A stretch of DNA of 64,000 nucleotides from JBGNFV01 sp049645705 (GTDB lineage Bacteria > Bacteroidota > Bacteroidia > Cytophagales > Cyclobacteriaceae), in NCBI GenBank assembly GCA_049645705.1, contig JBARUK010000002.1:1-64000 (forward strand). The letters run 5' to 3'. This document shows, piece after piece, positions 17,664 to 26,057 of the stretch. The notes below the pieces were generated by a model that searched no databases, was not told the DNA's origin, and worked only from the letters and a program-made list of their open reading frames with translations. The position numbers and the translations under genes are program-made. Numbering within the stretch: position 1 is the stretch's first letter; each line of letters begins with the position of its first letter.

Positions 17664-18395
17664 ATGAAGATAAAAATATTGACGCTGATAGCCTTACTTA
17701 CTACGGCTATGGCCTGTCAGGAAAATTCAGAAAATACGCAACGTCAGGGTAATGCTGCTAATGAAATAGCGGACAGCACCTCTGCTGCTCAGGACGGGGC
17801 AGAAAAAGCCACTATACTGTTTTTTGGTAATAGCCTGACCGCAGGCTACGGCGTGGAAACGGAAGAGGCCTTTCCGGCACTGATCCAGAATAAGATCGAC
17901 AGCCTTGAGCTTGATTACAAAACGGTGAACGCCGGTGTAAGTGGCGAAACTACCGCCGGAGGCCTGGCCCGGATAGACTGGGTGCTGGACCGTTACGATC
18001 CGGATGTATTTGTACTGGAGCTCGGTGCCAATGACGGACTGAGAGGTCAGTCGCTCGATGAGGCGGAAGATAACCTGCAGAAGATCATGGACAAGGTCAG
18101 AGAGGACTTTCCGGATGTACGGATCGTACTTGCGGGCATGATGATCCCGCCAAACTACGGCCGAGAGTATGCGGAAAACTTCAGTTCTATGTATCAGCGA
18201 CTGGCCGATAATAACGACCTAGAACTCATTCCTTTTTTACTGGATGGAGTAGGCGGAAACCCAGGGCTGAACCAGGACGATGGTATACACCCTACGGTAG
18301 AGGGGCACAAGATAGTGGCTGAAAACGTATGGGAAATACTCCGGCCGGTAGTCATGCAAGAGGCAGAGAACACAATGACTGAGGCCAGCCTGTAG
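17664..18395 (+). CDS. tesA: SGNH-family arylesterase/thioesterase (TesA-like lipoprotein)
   Basis: A 243-residue SGNH hydrolase. Block I is FFGNSLTAGYG (GNSL in place of GDSL), block II GVSGETTAGG, block III ELGANDGLRG and block V DGIHPTVEGH, so serine, glycine, asparagine and Asp/His are all present. The N-terminus is a lipoprotein signal with lipobox TAMAC, so it is probably anchored on the periplasmic side. TesA hydrolyses acyl-CoA and aryl esters. ATG at 17664 is chosen because it opens the signal peptide. It is divergent from ybbA-ybbP, the arrangement known from enterobacteria. Confidence 0.9.
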   Translation: MKIKILTLIALLTTAMACQENSENTQRQGNAANEIADSTSAAQDGAEKATILFFGNSLTAGYGVETEEAFPALIQNKIDSLELDYKTVNAGVSGETTAGGLARIDWVLDRYDPDVFVLELGANDGLRGQSLDEAEDNLQKIMDKVREDFPDVRIVLAGMMIPPNYGREYAENFSSMYQRLADNNDLELIPFLLDGVGGNPGLNQDDGIHPTVEGHKIVAENVWEILRPVVMQEAENTMTEASL

Positions 18396-18454
18396 GTCAT
18401 TTATCAAAATAATCCTATATTTCCGACTGATTAGCAACCAATATTCAATCGACT

Positions 18455-18985
18455 ATGAAGAAGATACTGCTTCCCCTTATACTTATCATGGCATTTGCCT
18501 GCGGTTCACCTGAGAAACGGGACAATGAACAGATTAATGAGTCTATGCCGGAGGAGGACTATGCTACGGAAGAATACGATGAGTCTGTACAGCCCAGCGA
18601 ACTGCCGGATGATGTAAACCAGAAGAGAATGTTTGCCTACGAGAACGACTCTGTAAGACAGGAAATAACTCTGACCCTGGAAAGCGGCGATGATATGATG
18701 ATACTATACACTGTCCGTGATACCGAACTTACCTGCGCCCTGCGCTATGAAGGCTCTGCCTCTACTATGTCAGGTCCTGAGGAGCTACAGGAGCAAGCAG
18801 GTCAGATGAGTGTAGATTATCCTGCGAAGGGATATTTGTACTATGATGAGCTTTGTTCTTTTGTCGTATTTCTGGCAGACGACCGCTCGAAGGTGGAAAT
18901 AAAGCCGCTGGACTGTGAAGAAGAATACACCAAATGCCCGGCATGGTCGGTATCAGCCCTGGAGCTGACGGAAAATCCCTCATAA
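18455..18985 (+). CDS. Hypothetical lipoprotein
   Basis: A 176-residue protein with a lipoprotein signal peptide (MKKILLPLILIMAFAC, lipobox AFAC), an acidic linker, and a soluble domain with four cysteines that could form disulphides. I recognise no family. It follows tesA by 59 bases and precedes the HExxH protein gene by 12 bases, so it may be in one transcript with either. Confidence 0.65.
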   Translation: MKKILLPLILIMAFACGSPEKRDNEQINESMPEEDYATEEYDESVQPSELPDDVNQKRMFAYENDSVRQEITLTLESGDDMMILYTVRDTELTCALRYEGSASTMSGPEELQEQAGQMSVDYPAKGYLYYDELCSFVVFLADDRSKVEIKPLDCEEEYTKCPAWSVSALELTENPS

Positions 18986-18997
18986 TCTAAGCGCTTT

Positions 18998-19636
18998 ATG
19001 GCAAAAAGGAGTTTACACTATGTGGCAGGCTTTTTCACACGGCGTAAACTCCCATACTCATACCCTCGTGGTGTATTGACCCACGATGGCAGCAGGGGCT
19101 GGCGTATGACTCCTGTCATCATACACTTGTTGTGTGCGGTTACCGGCGCGGATAAAACAGCTCTTGAAAGAACCCGCATTCTGAAGCGGAATTTCCTGCA
19201 CCCGGTCCCATGGTTTCGCACCAGCCGCGGAGGCGGAGCCATTGTCCTGGGGACTTCCGCAAGGCCACGGATCATATTTACCGAAAACTTTTTTCTGAGA
19301 GAGATATACGGACGCAGGGCCAGGCACTATGGCAACCGTCTGGATGTGTGGCTCGATATGCTATCTCATGAGGTGGGGCATGTAGGGCAGCTACAGCGCA
19401 TGGCTAACCCGGCGACTTATATAGCCTCTTTTGCCTGGCAATACCTCCGGGCAGTTAGCCATAGTAATGCGCCGCTTGAGAAGGAAGCTGAAGAAGGGCG
19501 AAAGCGCTACAGAAAATTTATAGCTTCTATGCGGAATGAGGGACTGATACGGGAATTTTATAACCTGCTCAGAAGTGACCAACCCGAAGATGATAAGATA
19601 TGCCAGATGGATCTGTGGCTGAAAAGGTTTTCCTGA
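18998..19636 (+). CDS. Putative zinc metalloprotease-like protein (HEVGH)
   Basis: A 212-residue protein with no signal peptide. It contains SHEVGHVGQLQRM (HExxH, about residues 128-132) and, about 35 residues later, PLEKEAEEGRKRY, whose glutamates could give the third zinc ligand as in gluzincins. The layout recalls DUF4157-like proteins, but the rest is unlike anything I know well. It lies between the two lanthipeptide genes; whether it has any role in their processing is pure speculation, because leader removal in such systems is normally done by C39 or subtilisin-type proteases. Confidence 0.6.
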   Translation: MAKRSLHYVAGFFTRRKLPYSYPRGVLTHDGSRGWRMTPVIIHLLCAVTGADKTALERTRILKRNFLHPVPWFRTSRGGGAIVLGTSARPRIIFTENFFLREIYGRRARHYGNRLDVWLDMLSHEVGHVGQLQRMANPATYIASFAWQYLRAVSHSNAPLEKEAEEGRKRYRKFIASMRNEGLIREFYNLLRSDQPEDDKICQMDLWLKRFS

Positions 19637-19677
19637 CCTTCAGGAAATGAAAGTAGCAGGCAAGCGATGTTCTTTTT

Positions 19678-19707
19678 AAAAAAGCTTGTCCGGCTCTGGC
19701 CGGACAA
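19678..19707 (-). terminator. Terminator of the minus-strand lanthipeptide gene
   Basis: A perfect 9-bp stem (19686-19694 with 19699-19707) with a 4-base loop is followed on the minus strand by a run of six or more T. It sits 20 bases past the stop of the peptide gene. Confidence 0.8.
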
Positions 19708-19727
19708 ACCCTTCTCAATATTATCTG

Positions 19728-19916
19728 CTATACAGGATAAACTCCTGAATTACAATCAGTAGAATTGCAATAGTCAGAATAACAACCAGCATCTGAACAG
19801 TAGTGGTTTCTGGCCGTGTGAAACTGGCATTCGCCTCTACCGCCTTTGGCAGTAGCATCAGTAGTAGGAAAACTCTGAATTTTTAGTTTTTCCAACTTAG
19901 TGGTCTCTTTTTTCAT
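19728..19916 (-). CDS. Pinensin-like lanthipeptide precursor (second copy)
   Basis: A 62-residue precursor, the same length as the peptide at 17408. The leader has LEKLKIQSFPTT, matching LDNLKVQSFTT of its sibling, and ends at TAKGG. The core (27-62) has five cysteines (30, 40, 45, 50, 55) and several Ser/Thr, but little sequence in common with the sibling core. Conserved leader with a divergent core is typical of precursors that share one modifying enzyme. It has its own terminator and stands opposite the Xre antitoxin gene. No modification enzymes are present in the window. Confidence 0.75.
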   Translation of the reverse strand: MKKETTKLEKLKIQSFPTTDATAKGGRGECQFHTARNHYCSDAGCYSDYCNSTDCNSGVYPV

Positions 19917-19973
19917 AGAATTAAAATTTAGTTACAGGTAATTTAAGAAAAATTAGAGAAAGTTTTTTTAATC

Positions 19974-19987
19974 ACGACAAATGTCGT
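19974..19987. promoter_or_regulatory. Palindrome upstream of toxin-antitoxin operon
   Basis: ACGACAAATGTCGT is a perfect 14-base palindrome (6-bp arms, AA centre) between the divergent lanthipeptide and antitoxin genes. It lies 4-17 bases before the earliest possible antitoxin start. Toxin-antitoxin operons are usually autoregulated through such a site. The T run that follows gives a short terminator-like look, but no + strand gene ends here. Confidence 0.5.
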
Positions 19988-19991
19988 TTTT

Positions 19992-20471
19992 TTGGGTGTG
20001 GAAAAAAACTTATTCGATATAATCTTAGCGCAAGATGTACCTGATAGCCAGCAAGTTCGTGAGCCGGCAGCAGAATACATACGTACCCCCGGAAGCGGGA
20101 ACCCCACCCTAATGAACTTCAAACTCACGCGTAACGGACTAAAGAAGAGAAACCTAATGAAACTTAAAGCCGAAACCAAACTCACACTGGAAGAGATAGC
20201 CGGCTACCTTCATATTACCCCCCGCACCATCCAGCGCTATAACGATGAGCAGACCCTGTCTCAGCCCGTTTCAGAGCGCATTGTCAGCATCACCGAAGTA
20301 TACAATCGCGGGTACCAGGTTTTTGAAGACCCTGCGAGCTTTCAGGAATGGATAGCCACACCAAGCCGCGTCTTCAATAACAAACCACCCAAGTCATACC
20401 TTGATAATCACTATGGCGTAGCGCTTATACTGGATGAGCTCGGCCGGATAGAGCACGGAATATTCGCCTGA
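19992..20471 (+). CDS. Xre/MbcA/ParS-family antitoxin
   Basis: Antitoxin of the RES-Xre (ParST-type) toxin-antitoxin family, about 159 residues. A helix-turn-helix is seen at LTLEEIAGYLHITPRTIQRY (about residues 64-83), followed by the DUF2384 C-terminal domain (about 105-159) that binds the toxin: AYNRG-type helix VYNRGYQVFEDPASFQEW, then YLDNHYGVALILDELGRIEHG. There is no ATG at the predicted N-terminus: TTG at 19992 or GTG at 19998 would give the full family length, while ATG at 20113 gives a shorter form that still holds the HTH. The RES gene follows after 1 base. Confidence 0.85.
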   Translation: MGVEKNLFDIILAQDVPDSQQVREPAAEYIRTPGSGNPTLMNFKLTRNGLKKRNLMKLKAETKLTLEEIAGYLHITPRTIQRYNDEQTLSQPVSERIVSITEVYNRGYQVFEDPASFQEWIATPSRVFNNKPPKSYLDNHYGVALILDELGRIEHGIFA

Positions 20472-20472
20472 C

Positions 20473-20959
20473 ATGAAATTATTCAGGATCGCCAGACAGC
20501 AATATTGTGAAGATCTGAGCGGGCAAGGCGCCTACCTTTACGGTGGCAGGTGGAACAGCAAGGGTACCCGGATAGTCTATACTTCCGAAAATATTGCTCT
20601 GTGTACGCTAGAAGCCCTTGCATCTTAGCAAACAGCAACTGAACAGTGTATTTAAGCTTGTAACCCTTGAGTTGCCGGACGATACCATCAGCTACGACAC
20701 TCTCCGGACAAGCCAACTGCCCGAAGGTTGGGACTCACCGTCTGACTACCTCAGCTATACCAGGAGGTACGGAGATGAGTTTTGCCATGCAGGCACAAAT
20801 TTGGGCCTAAAGGTACCCTCAGCAGTGGTGGAAGATCAATACAACTTTCTGCTGAACCCACTGCATCCGGACATGAAATCAGTCAAAATTTCCAGTATCA
20901 GAAGCTACCATTTTGACCAGCGCCTGCAGACAATGGTCACTGCCCTGGCCCCCGACTAA
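20473..20959 (+). pseudogene. RES-domain toxin, frameshifted
   Basis: RES toxins degrade NAD+ or ADP-ribosylate a cellular target. Here ATG at 20473 opens MKLFRIARQQYCED and the expected YGGRWNSKGTRIVYTSE motif with its conserved Arg and Tyr, then stops at 20626-20628 after 51 residues. The next frame continues at once with HLSKQQLNSVFKLVTLELPD to a stop at 20957-20959. Restoring CA after GCA at 20620-20622 (GCA-CAT-CTT) rejoins the frames exactly, so a CACA-to-CA slip of two bases broke the gene. As read, the toxin is truncated before the conserved C-terminal Glu/Asn region and is probably inactive. The antitoxin is intact. Confidence 0.85.
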
Positions 20960-21050
20960 ATCGTTATTTCCCATACGCTTATTTCTTGTCCGCGCGTTAG
21001 TAAATCGTTAAATTGCGTGCTACTCATCTCTCAAAACTTCCTGGCTGCAT

Positions 21051-24000
21051 ATGTACCTCATATTTGATACTGAGACCACCGGACTACCCAAACGATTCGA
21101 TGCTCCGCTGGAGGATCTGGACAACTGGCCAAGGCTGGTTCAGCTCGCCTGGCAGCTACATGGCTCCAGGGGTGAACTGCTAAGCACCGGAAATTTCATT
21201 GTAAAGCCGGAAGGGTTTACCATTCCTTTTAATGCAGAGAAGGTGCATGGCATAAGCACAGGCCGTGCGTTAAAAGAGGGCCATCCTCTTGATGAAGTAC
21301 TTGCCAAATTTGAAGAAGACTTAAAGCGAACAGACCGCGTCATCGGCCACAACATTGAGTTCGACCTTAATGTGGTAGGCGCCGAGTTTCTCCGTAATGA
21401 GCTGGAGACGGTCATGCATGGTATCACACCTATTGATACTAAAGATGAGTCTACTGATTTTTGTGCTATCCCGGGCGGGCGCGGGGGCAAATTTAAGTGG
21501 CCGACTCTTACTGAACTGCACCAGAAGCTCTTTGGTGAGAACTTTGCCGATGCACACGATGCGGCCTATGATGTAGATGCTACTGCCAAATGTTTCTTTG
21601 GCCTTGTTACTAATGAGGTGATCATTCCGCTCGGAGAGATACCCTGCCAGGATGTAGTGTATGAAGCTCCGAAGCTGGCTGAGGCCAATTTTGCCAAGCA
21701 AAAGAAAAGTAGTGGTGGCCTGACAGTAGATAAGAAAGCTGCCGAGAAGATAGACGCTCCCTTTGCGCACCTGCACGTTCATACCCAATACACCATTCTG
21801 AATGCCACCTGTGAGGTAAAATCCCTTATCGCTAAGGCAAAAGAGGACGGCATGCCCGCCGTAGCCATGACGGACCAGGGAAACATGATGGGGGCATTCA
21901 AGTTCGTGACCGAAGCACTGAGAGCAGGCCTTAAGCCTGTGGTGGGCTGCGAGTTTTTTGTGGCCGAAGAGCGTACCAAGCTTCGATTTACGAAAGATAA
22001 CCCGGATCGCAGGTTTACTCAATTACTGATAGCCAAGAACCGCAAAGGCTATGAAAACCTGATTATGCTAAGCTCTATCGCTTATACTGAGGGTCTTTAC
22101 GGTATTTACCCCAGGGTGGACAAGGCGCTTATTGAAGAGTATAAAGAAGATGTTATCGCTCTGACGGGTGGCCTTACTGGCGAGATACCCAACCTGATCC
22201 TGAATATAGGTGAGCACCAGGCTGAGGACGCATTCCGGTACTGGCATGGCTTATTTGGCGAGGATTTTTACGTAGAGCTGATTCGTCACGGTCTGCCGGA
22301 AGAAGACAAGGTAAATGAAGTGCTCCTGGGCTTTGCCGAAAAATACGGCGTAAAGGTCATAGCCGCCAATGACGTCTACTACCTGACAAAGGAAGATGCC
22401 AAAGCGCACGATGTGCTGTTATGTGTGAAGGACGGTGAGAAAATTACTACGCCTATAGGAAGGGGACGAGGCAAACGATTTGGCTTCAGCAACGAGGAGT
22501 ACTATTTCAAAAACCAAAAGGAAATGAAGGGGCTTTTCCCCGATCATCCTGAGGCCATTGAGAACATTACGGAGATACTGGATAAGATAGAGGAATTCCA
22601 GCTCAGCCGCGACGTGCTTCTACCTAAGTTTGACATCCCGGCAGAGTTTATAGACCCACAGGACCAAGTAGATGGCGGAAACAGGGGTGAAAATGCTTTC
22701 CTGCGTCATTTAACCTACGAAGGGGCTAAAAAACGGTATCCGGAGATTACGGCCGAGATCCGTGAACGCCTGGATTTCGAACTGTCGGTCATAGAAAATA
22801 CCGGATACCCTGGTTACTTTCTTATCGTACAGGACTTCACTACTGAAGCGCGAAACATGGGCGTATCCGTCGGGCCCGGCAGGGGTTCGGCCGCCGGTTC
22901 TGCAGTTGCTTACTGTATAGGTATTACCAACGTAGACCCTGTAGCATACGACCTGCTGTTTGAGAGATTCCTGAATCCGGACAGGGTGTCTATGCCCGAT
23001 ATTGATATTGACTTTGATGATGAAGGCCGTGACAAGGTACTGCAGTATGTAGTAGACAAATATGGCTACAACCAGGTATCGCATATCATTACCTACGGTA
23101 CTATGGCGGCCAAGTCCAGTATACGTGACTGCGCCCGGGTTATGGACCTGGATCTGTCGGAGGCGAACGAGCTGGCTAAGATGGTACCCGAAAAGCCCGG
23201 CATCACTCTTCAAAAAGCCTTTAAGGAAGTCCGGGAACTGAACAATGTCATGCTGGGTACAGGTGCCCGCAGCGATGTGCTGAAGCAAGCTGTAAAGCTG
23301 GAAGGCTCCATACGTAATACAGGTATACATGCCTGCGGGGTCATCATTACGCCTGATGACCTTCGGAAATTTGTGCCGGTAGCCATAGCGAAAGATGCTA
23401 AACTGGTAGTAACGCAGTTCGACAACTCCGTAGTGGAAAATGCCGGCCTGCTCAAGATGGACTTTCTCGGCCTTAAAACACTTACCATCATCAAAACAGC
23501 CTGCCGGTACGTCAAAGAGCGGCACGGCGTGGAGATCATACCGGACGACATACCGCTGGATGATCAGAAAACCTACGAACTATATCAGCGTGGTCAGACT
23601 AACGGTACCTTCCAGTTTGAGTCTGCCGGTATGCAAAAGTACCTGCGGGAACTGAAGCCTGACCGCTTCGAAGACCTTATTGCCATGAACGCCCTGTACC
23701 GCCCGGGTCCACTGGAATACATACCTAACTTCGTAGCACGTAAGCACGGCCGCGAACCGGTAAACTATGACCTGCCGGAAATGGAGGAGTACCTGGGCGA
23801 GACCTATGGTATTACTGTCTACCAGGAGCAGGTAATGCTTCTGTCTCAAAGCCTCGCCGGTTTTACCAAAGGCCAGGCAGATGCCCTTCGTAAGGGTATG
23901 GGTAAAAAGAAGAAGGAGATACTGGACGAGCTTCAGCCTAAGTTTTACGAAGGCGGGGTAGAACGCGGCCACCCTAAAGAGAATCTGGAAAAGATATGGA

Positions 24001-25268
24001 AGGACTGGGAGGCATTTGCGGCCTACGCATTTAACAAGTCTCACAGTACGTGCTACTCGGTAGTAGCCTACCATACCGCCTATCTCAAGGCTCACTACCC
24101 GGCTGAATACATGGCGGCTGTACTTACTCACAACCAGAGTAATATAGATAAGGTGACCTTCTTTATGGAGGAGTGCCGCAGCCTGAGCATCAAGGTGCTG
24201 GGTCCGGATGTGAACGAATCCGGGGTGGACTTTATGGTAAATGCCCAGGGACAGATCCGTTTTGGGCTGGGAGCCATCAAAGGTACGGGTGAGGCAGCCG
24301 TGGAGAGTATCATAGAAGAGCGCAAAGAAAACGGTCCGTTCAAGGACATATTCGATTTTTCTCAGCGGGTAGACTTGCGGTCGGTATCTAAGAAGACCTT
24401 CGAGGTGCTGGCTAAATCAGGTGGGTTTGACTGCCTGGGCGAGTTTCATCGCAGGCAGTACCTGGAACCGGACGAGAGCGGTCATACCCTTAGCGAGAAG
24501 GTGATTAAGTATGCACAAAAGCTACAGCAGGAGACCAGCAGTGCCCAGGCTTCTCTCTTCGGTGGTGAGTCCGGGGTGGATGTGCCTAAGCCACGGGTGA
24601 CCCCGGTAGAGCCTTTCAGTACTATAGAAAAACTGAATATAGAGCGGGATGTAGTAGGCCTGTACATTACGGGCCACCCCCTGGACCAGTTCAGGCTGGA
24701 GATCAACAGCTTCTGCAACACACCGATATCAGAGCTGAAAGACCTGGAGAAGCTAAAGTCCAAAGGTGAGGTTACGTCGGCAGGAGTGGTAACGGATATT
24801 GCCCATAAGACCACAAAGAACGGGCGGCCCTTCGGTATCCTGACTATGGAGGACTACAATGAGTCTCACACCTTTTACCTGTTCGGAGAGGACTACATGA
24901 AGTTTAAGCCCTTCCTGACTAAAGATTGGTTCCTGTTCCTGCGCGGCCGTGTGGGCACCCGCTGGAAGGGCGAAGAGCTGGAATTTAAAATAATAGAACT
25001 GGAGCTACTGGCCGAGATCCGGGACAAGATCAGTAAGAAGATACTGATGGAGATAACGCCTTCGACAGTAAACAGCGATTTTATCGCCACACTGGAAGAC
25101 ATGGCGGGCCGGTATCCGGGTAGCTGCCCGCTACAGGTTATGATCAGTGATGAGGAGTTCGGGTATAAAATACCCCTGTACAGCAGGAAGTTCCTGGTGT
25201 CGCCAGAGACGGCCCTTCTTGAAGTGCTGAGCGAACTATCTGAAGACAGGTGTAAAATACTGAGTTAG
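21051..25268 (+). CDS. dnaE: DNA polymerase III alpha with fused N-terminal proofreading exonuclease
   Basis: Replicative polymerase of 1405 residues. Residues 1-185 form a DEDDh exonuclease of the DnaQ (epsilon) type: FDTETTG gives D6 and E8, GHNIEFD gives D105, and HDAAYD gives H169 and D174. All five catalytic residues are present. From residue 238 the usual DnaE follows: PHP domain (AHLHVHT at 239, but MTDQGN with Gln where active PHP domains have His), polymerase catalytic MPDIDIDFDD, the beta-binding and helix-hairpin regions, and an OB domain near 1240-1320. Having exonuclease and polymerase in one chain means no separate epsilon subunit is needed. There is no terminator directly after it. 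Confidence 0.95.
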   Translation: MYLIFDTETTGLPKRFDAPLEDLDNWPRLVQLAWQLHGSRGELLSTGNFIVKPEGFTIPFNAEKVHGISTGRALKEGHPLDEVLAKFEEDLKRTDRVIGHNIEFDLNVVGAEFLRNELETVMHGITPIDTKDESTDFCAIPGGRGGKFKWPTLTELHQKLFGENFADAHDAAYDVDATAKCFFGLVTNEVIIPLGEIPCQDVVYEAPKLAEANFAKQKKSSGGLTVDKKAAEKIDAPFAHLHVHTQYTILNATCEVKSLIAKAKEDGMPAVAMTDQGNMMGAFKFVTEALRAGLKPVVGCEFFVAEERTKLRFTKDNPDRRFTQLLIAKNRKGYENLIMLSSIAYTEGLYGIYPRVDKALIEEYKEDVIALTGGLTGEIPNLILNIGEHQAEDAFRYWHGLFGEDFYVELIRHGLPEEDKVNEVLLGFAEKYGVKVIAANDVYYLTKEDAKAHDVLLCVKDGEKITTPIGRGRGKRFGFSNEEYYFKNQKEMKGLFPDHPEAIENITEILDKIEEFQLSRDVLLPKFDIPAEFIDPQDQVDGGNRGENAFLRHLTYEGAKKRYPEITAEIRERLDFELSVIENTGYPGYFLIVQDFTTEARNMGVSVGPGRGSAAGSAVAYCIGITNVDPVAYDLLFERFLNPDRVSMPDIDIDFDDEGRDKVLQYVVDKYGYNQVSHIITYGTMAAKSSIRDCARVMDLDLSEANELAKMVPEKPGITLQKAFKEVRELNNVMLGTGARSDVLKQAVKLEGSIRNTGIHACGVIITPDDLRKFVPVAIAKDAKLVVTQFDNSVVENAGLLKMDFLGLKTLTIIKTACRYVKERHGVEIIPDDIPLDDQKTYELYQRGQTNGTFQFESAGMQKYLRELKPDRFEDLIAMNALYRPGPLEYIPNFVARKHGREPVNYDLPEMEEYLGETYGITVYQEQVMLLSQSLAGFTKGQADALRKGMGKKKKEILDELQPKFYEGGVERGHPKENLEKIWKDWEAFAAYAFNKSHSTCYSVVAYHTAYLKAHYPAEYMAAVLTHNQSNIDKVTFFMEECRSLSIKVLGPDVNESGVDFMVNAQGQIRFGLGAIKGTGEAAVESIIEERKENGPFKDIFDFSQRVDLRSVSKKTFEVLAKSGGFDCLGEFHRRQYLEPDESGHTLSEKVIKYAQKLQQETSSAQASLFGGESGVDVPKPRVTPVEPFSTIEKLNIERDVVGLYITGHPLDQFRLEINSFCNTPISELKDLEKLKSKGEVTSAGVVTDIAHKTTKNGRPFGILTMEDYNESHTFYLFGEDYMKFKPFLTKDWFLFLRGRVGTRWKGEELEFKIIELELLAEIRDKISKKILMEITPSTVNSDFIATLEDMAGRYPGSCPLQVMISDEEFGYKIPLYSRKFLVSPETALLEVLSELSEDRCKILS

Positions 25269-25400
25269 AGACAAATAAAGCTTTGGCATCAATTGAAACA
25301 TCTCTTACGGTATGGAGGTTTAATATACAAAGACGCATTTAATCGGGTTAAAGAAATCATTTGACGGCCGGATGACATTTTCGGCCATAACTTTTTGCCT

Positions 25401-25408
25401 TATATTCG
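25401..25408 (+). promoter_or_regulatory. Possible -7 box of trxA
   Basis: TATATTCG differs in one base from TAnnTTTG and lies 39 bases before the trxA ATG, with TTTTC about 18 bases further upstream. This is a consensus match only. Confidence 0.35.
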
Positions 25409-25447
25409 CGTACTTGTATTTAGAATTTTTTTAAAAGCGAAAATATC

Positions 25448-25780
25448 ATGAGTAAAGCCATTGAGATTACCGACACCAATTTTGACGACATTATAAATTC
25501 AGATAAGCCTGTACTTGTGGATTTCTGGGCAGAATGGTGCGGCCCGTGTAAAATGATCGGACCGCTTGTAGAGGAAATTGCCGGTGACTACGAAGGTAAA
25601 GCGGTGGTGGGCAAAGTAGATGTGGATGCCAACCCGCAGGTATCTGCTAAATTTGGCATTAGAAGCATCCCAACATTACTGTTCTTCCGCAACGGTGAGA
25701 TTGTAGACAAGCAGGTAGGTGCTGTACCTAAAAACGTACTGGCCCAGAAGCTCGATGCCCAAATGGCCGGACAGTCCTAA
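25448..25780 (+). CDS. trxA: Thioredoxin
   Basis: A 110-residue thioredoxin that reduces disulphides in cytoplasmic proteins. The redox site is AEWCGPCKM (Cys near 33 and 36), and the cis-proline loop is seen in IRSIPTLLFF. No signal peptide is present. Length and sequence are standard. It is a single-gene transcript: a candidate promoter precedes it and a strong terminator follows. Confidence 0.97.
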   Translation: MSKAIEITDTNFDDIINSDKPVLVDFWAEWCGPCKMIGPLVEEIAGDYEGKAVVGKVDVDANPQVSAKFGIRSIPTLLFFRNGEIVDKQVGAVPKNVLAQKLDAQMAGQS

Positions 25781-25804
25781 GCTGATCATACATTATAACT
25801 ATAT

Positions 25805-25838
25805 AAGAGGAGGTTAATATCATTAGCCTCCTCTTTTT
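25805..25838 (+). terminator. Terminator after trxA
   Basis: A 13-bp stem with one G-U pair (25805-25817 with 25823-25835), a 5-base loop and TTTTT ends trxA. The rest of the 25839-26057 gap shows no gene or clear structure. Confidence 0.85.
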
Positions 25839-26057
25839 ATTTAATAAATAGCACAACATATACGTTTCTGCAGATTAAACACACCATATCATAACAGCAG
25901 CATGGGAGTCAATAACATATTACACAGTGACGGGCTGGCATTATAGCAAACACCGCAATGGAGCAGAACCCGGCACGGCTTAACACCATGCAAGAGACAG
26001 TGTCTTTTAGCTGCTAACGGCTCTCTTTGTTCTCATAAATCATAGGATTGACCTACC

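Noticed and set aside
19631..19645. TCCTGA-CCT-TCAGGA hairpin at the stop of the HExxH gene
   Set aside because: It has no T run after it, so it is weak as a terminator.
22710..23525. Long minus-strand open frame (271 codons) inside dnaE
   Set aside because: It lies wholly opposite a well conserved polymerase domain and its protein has no recognisable motif.
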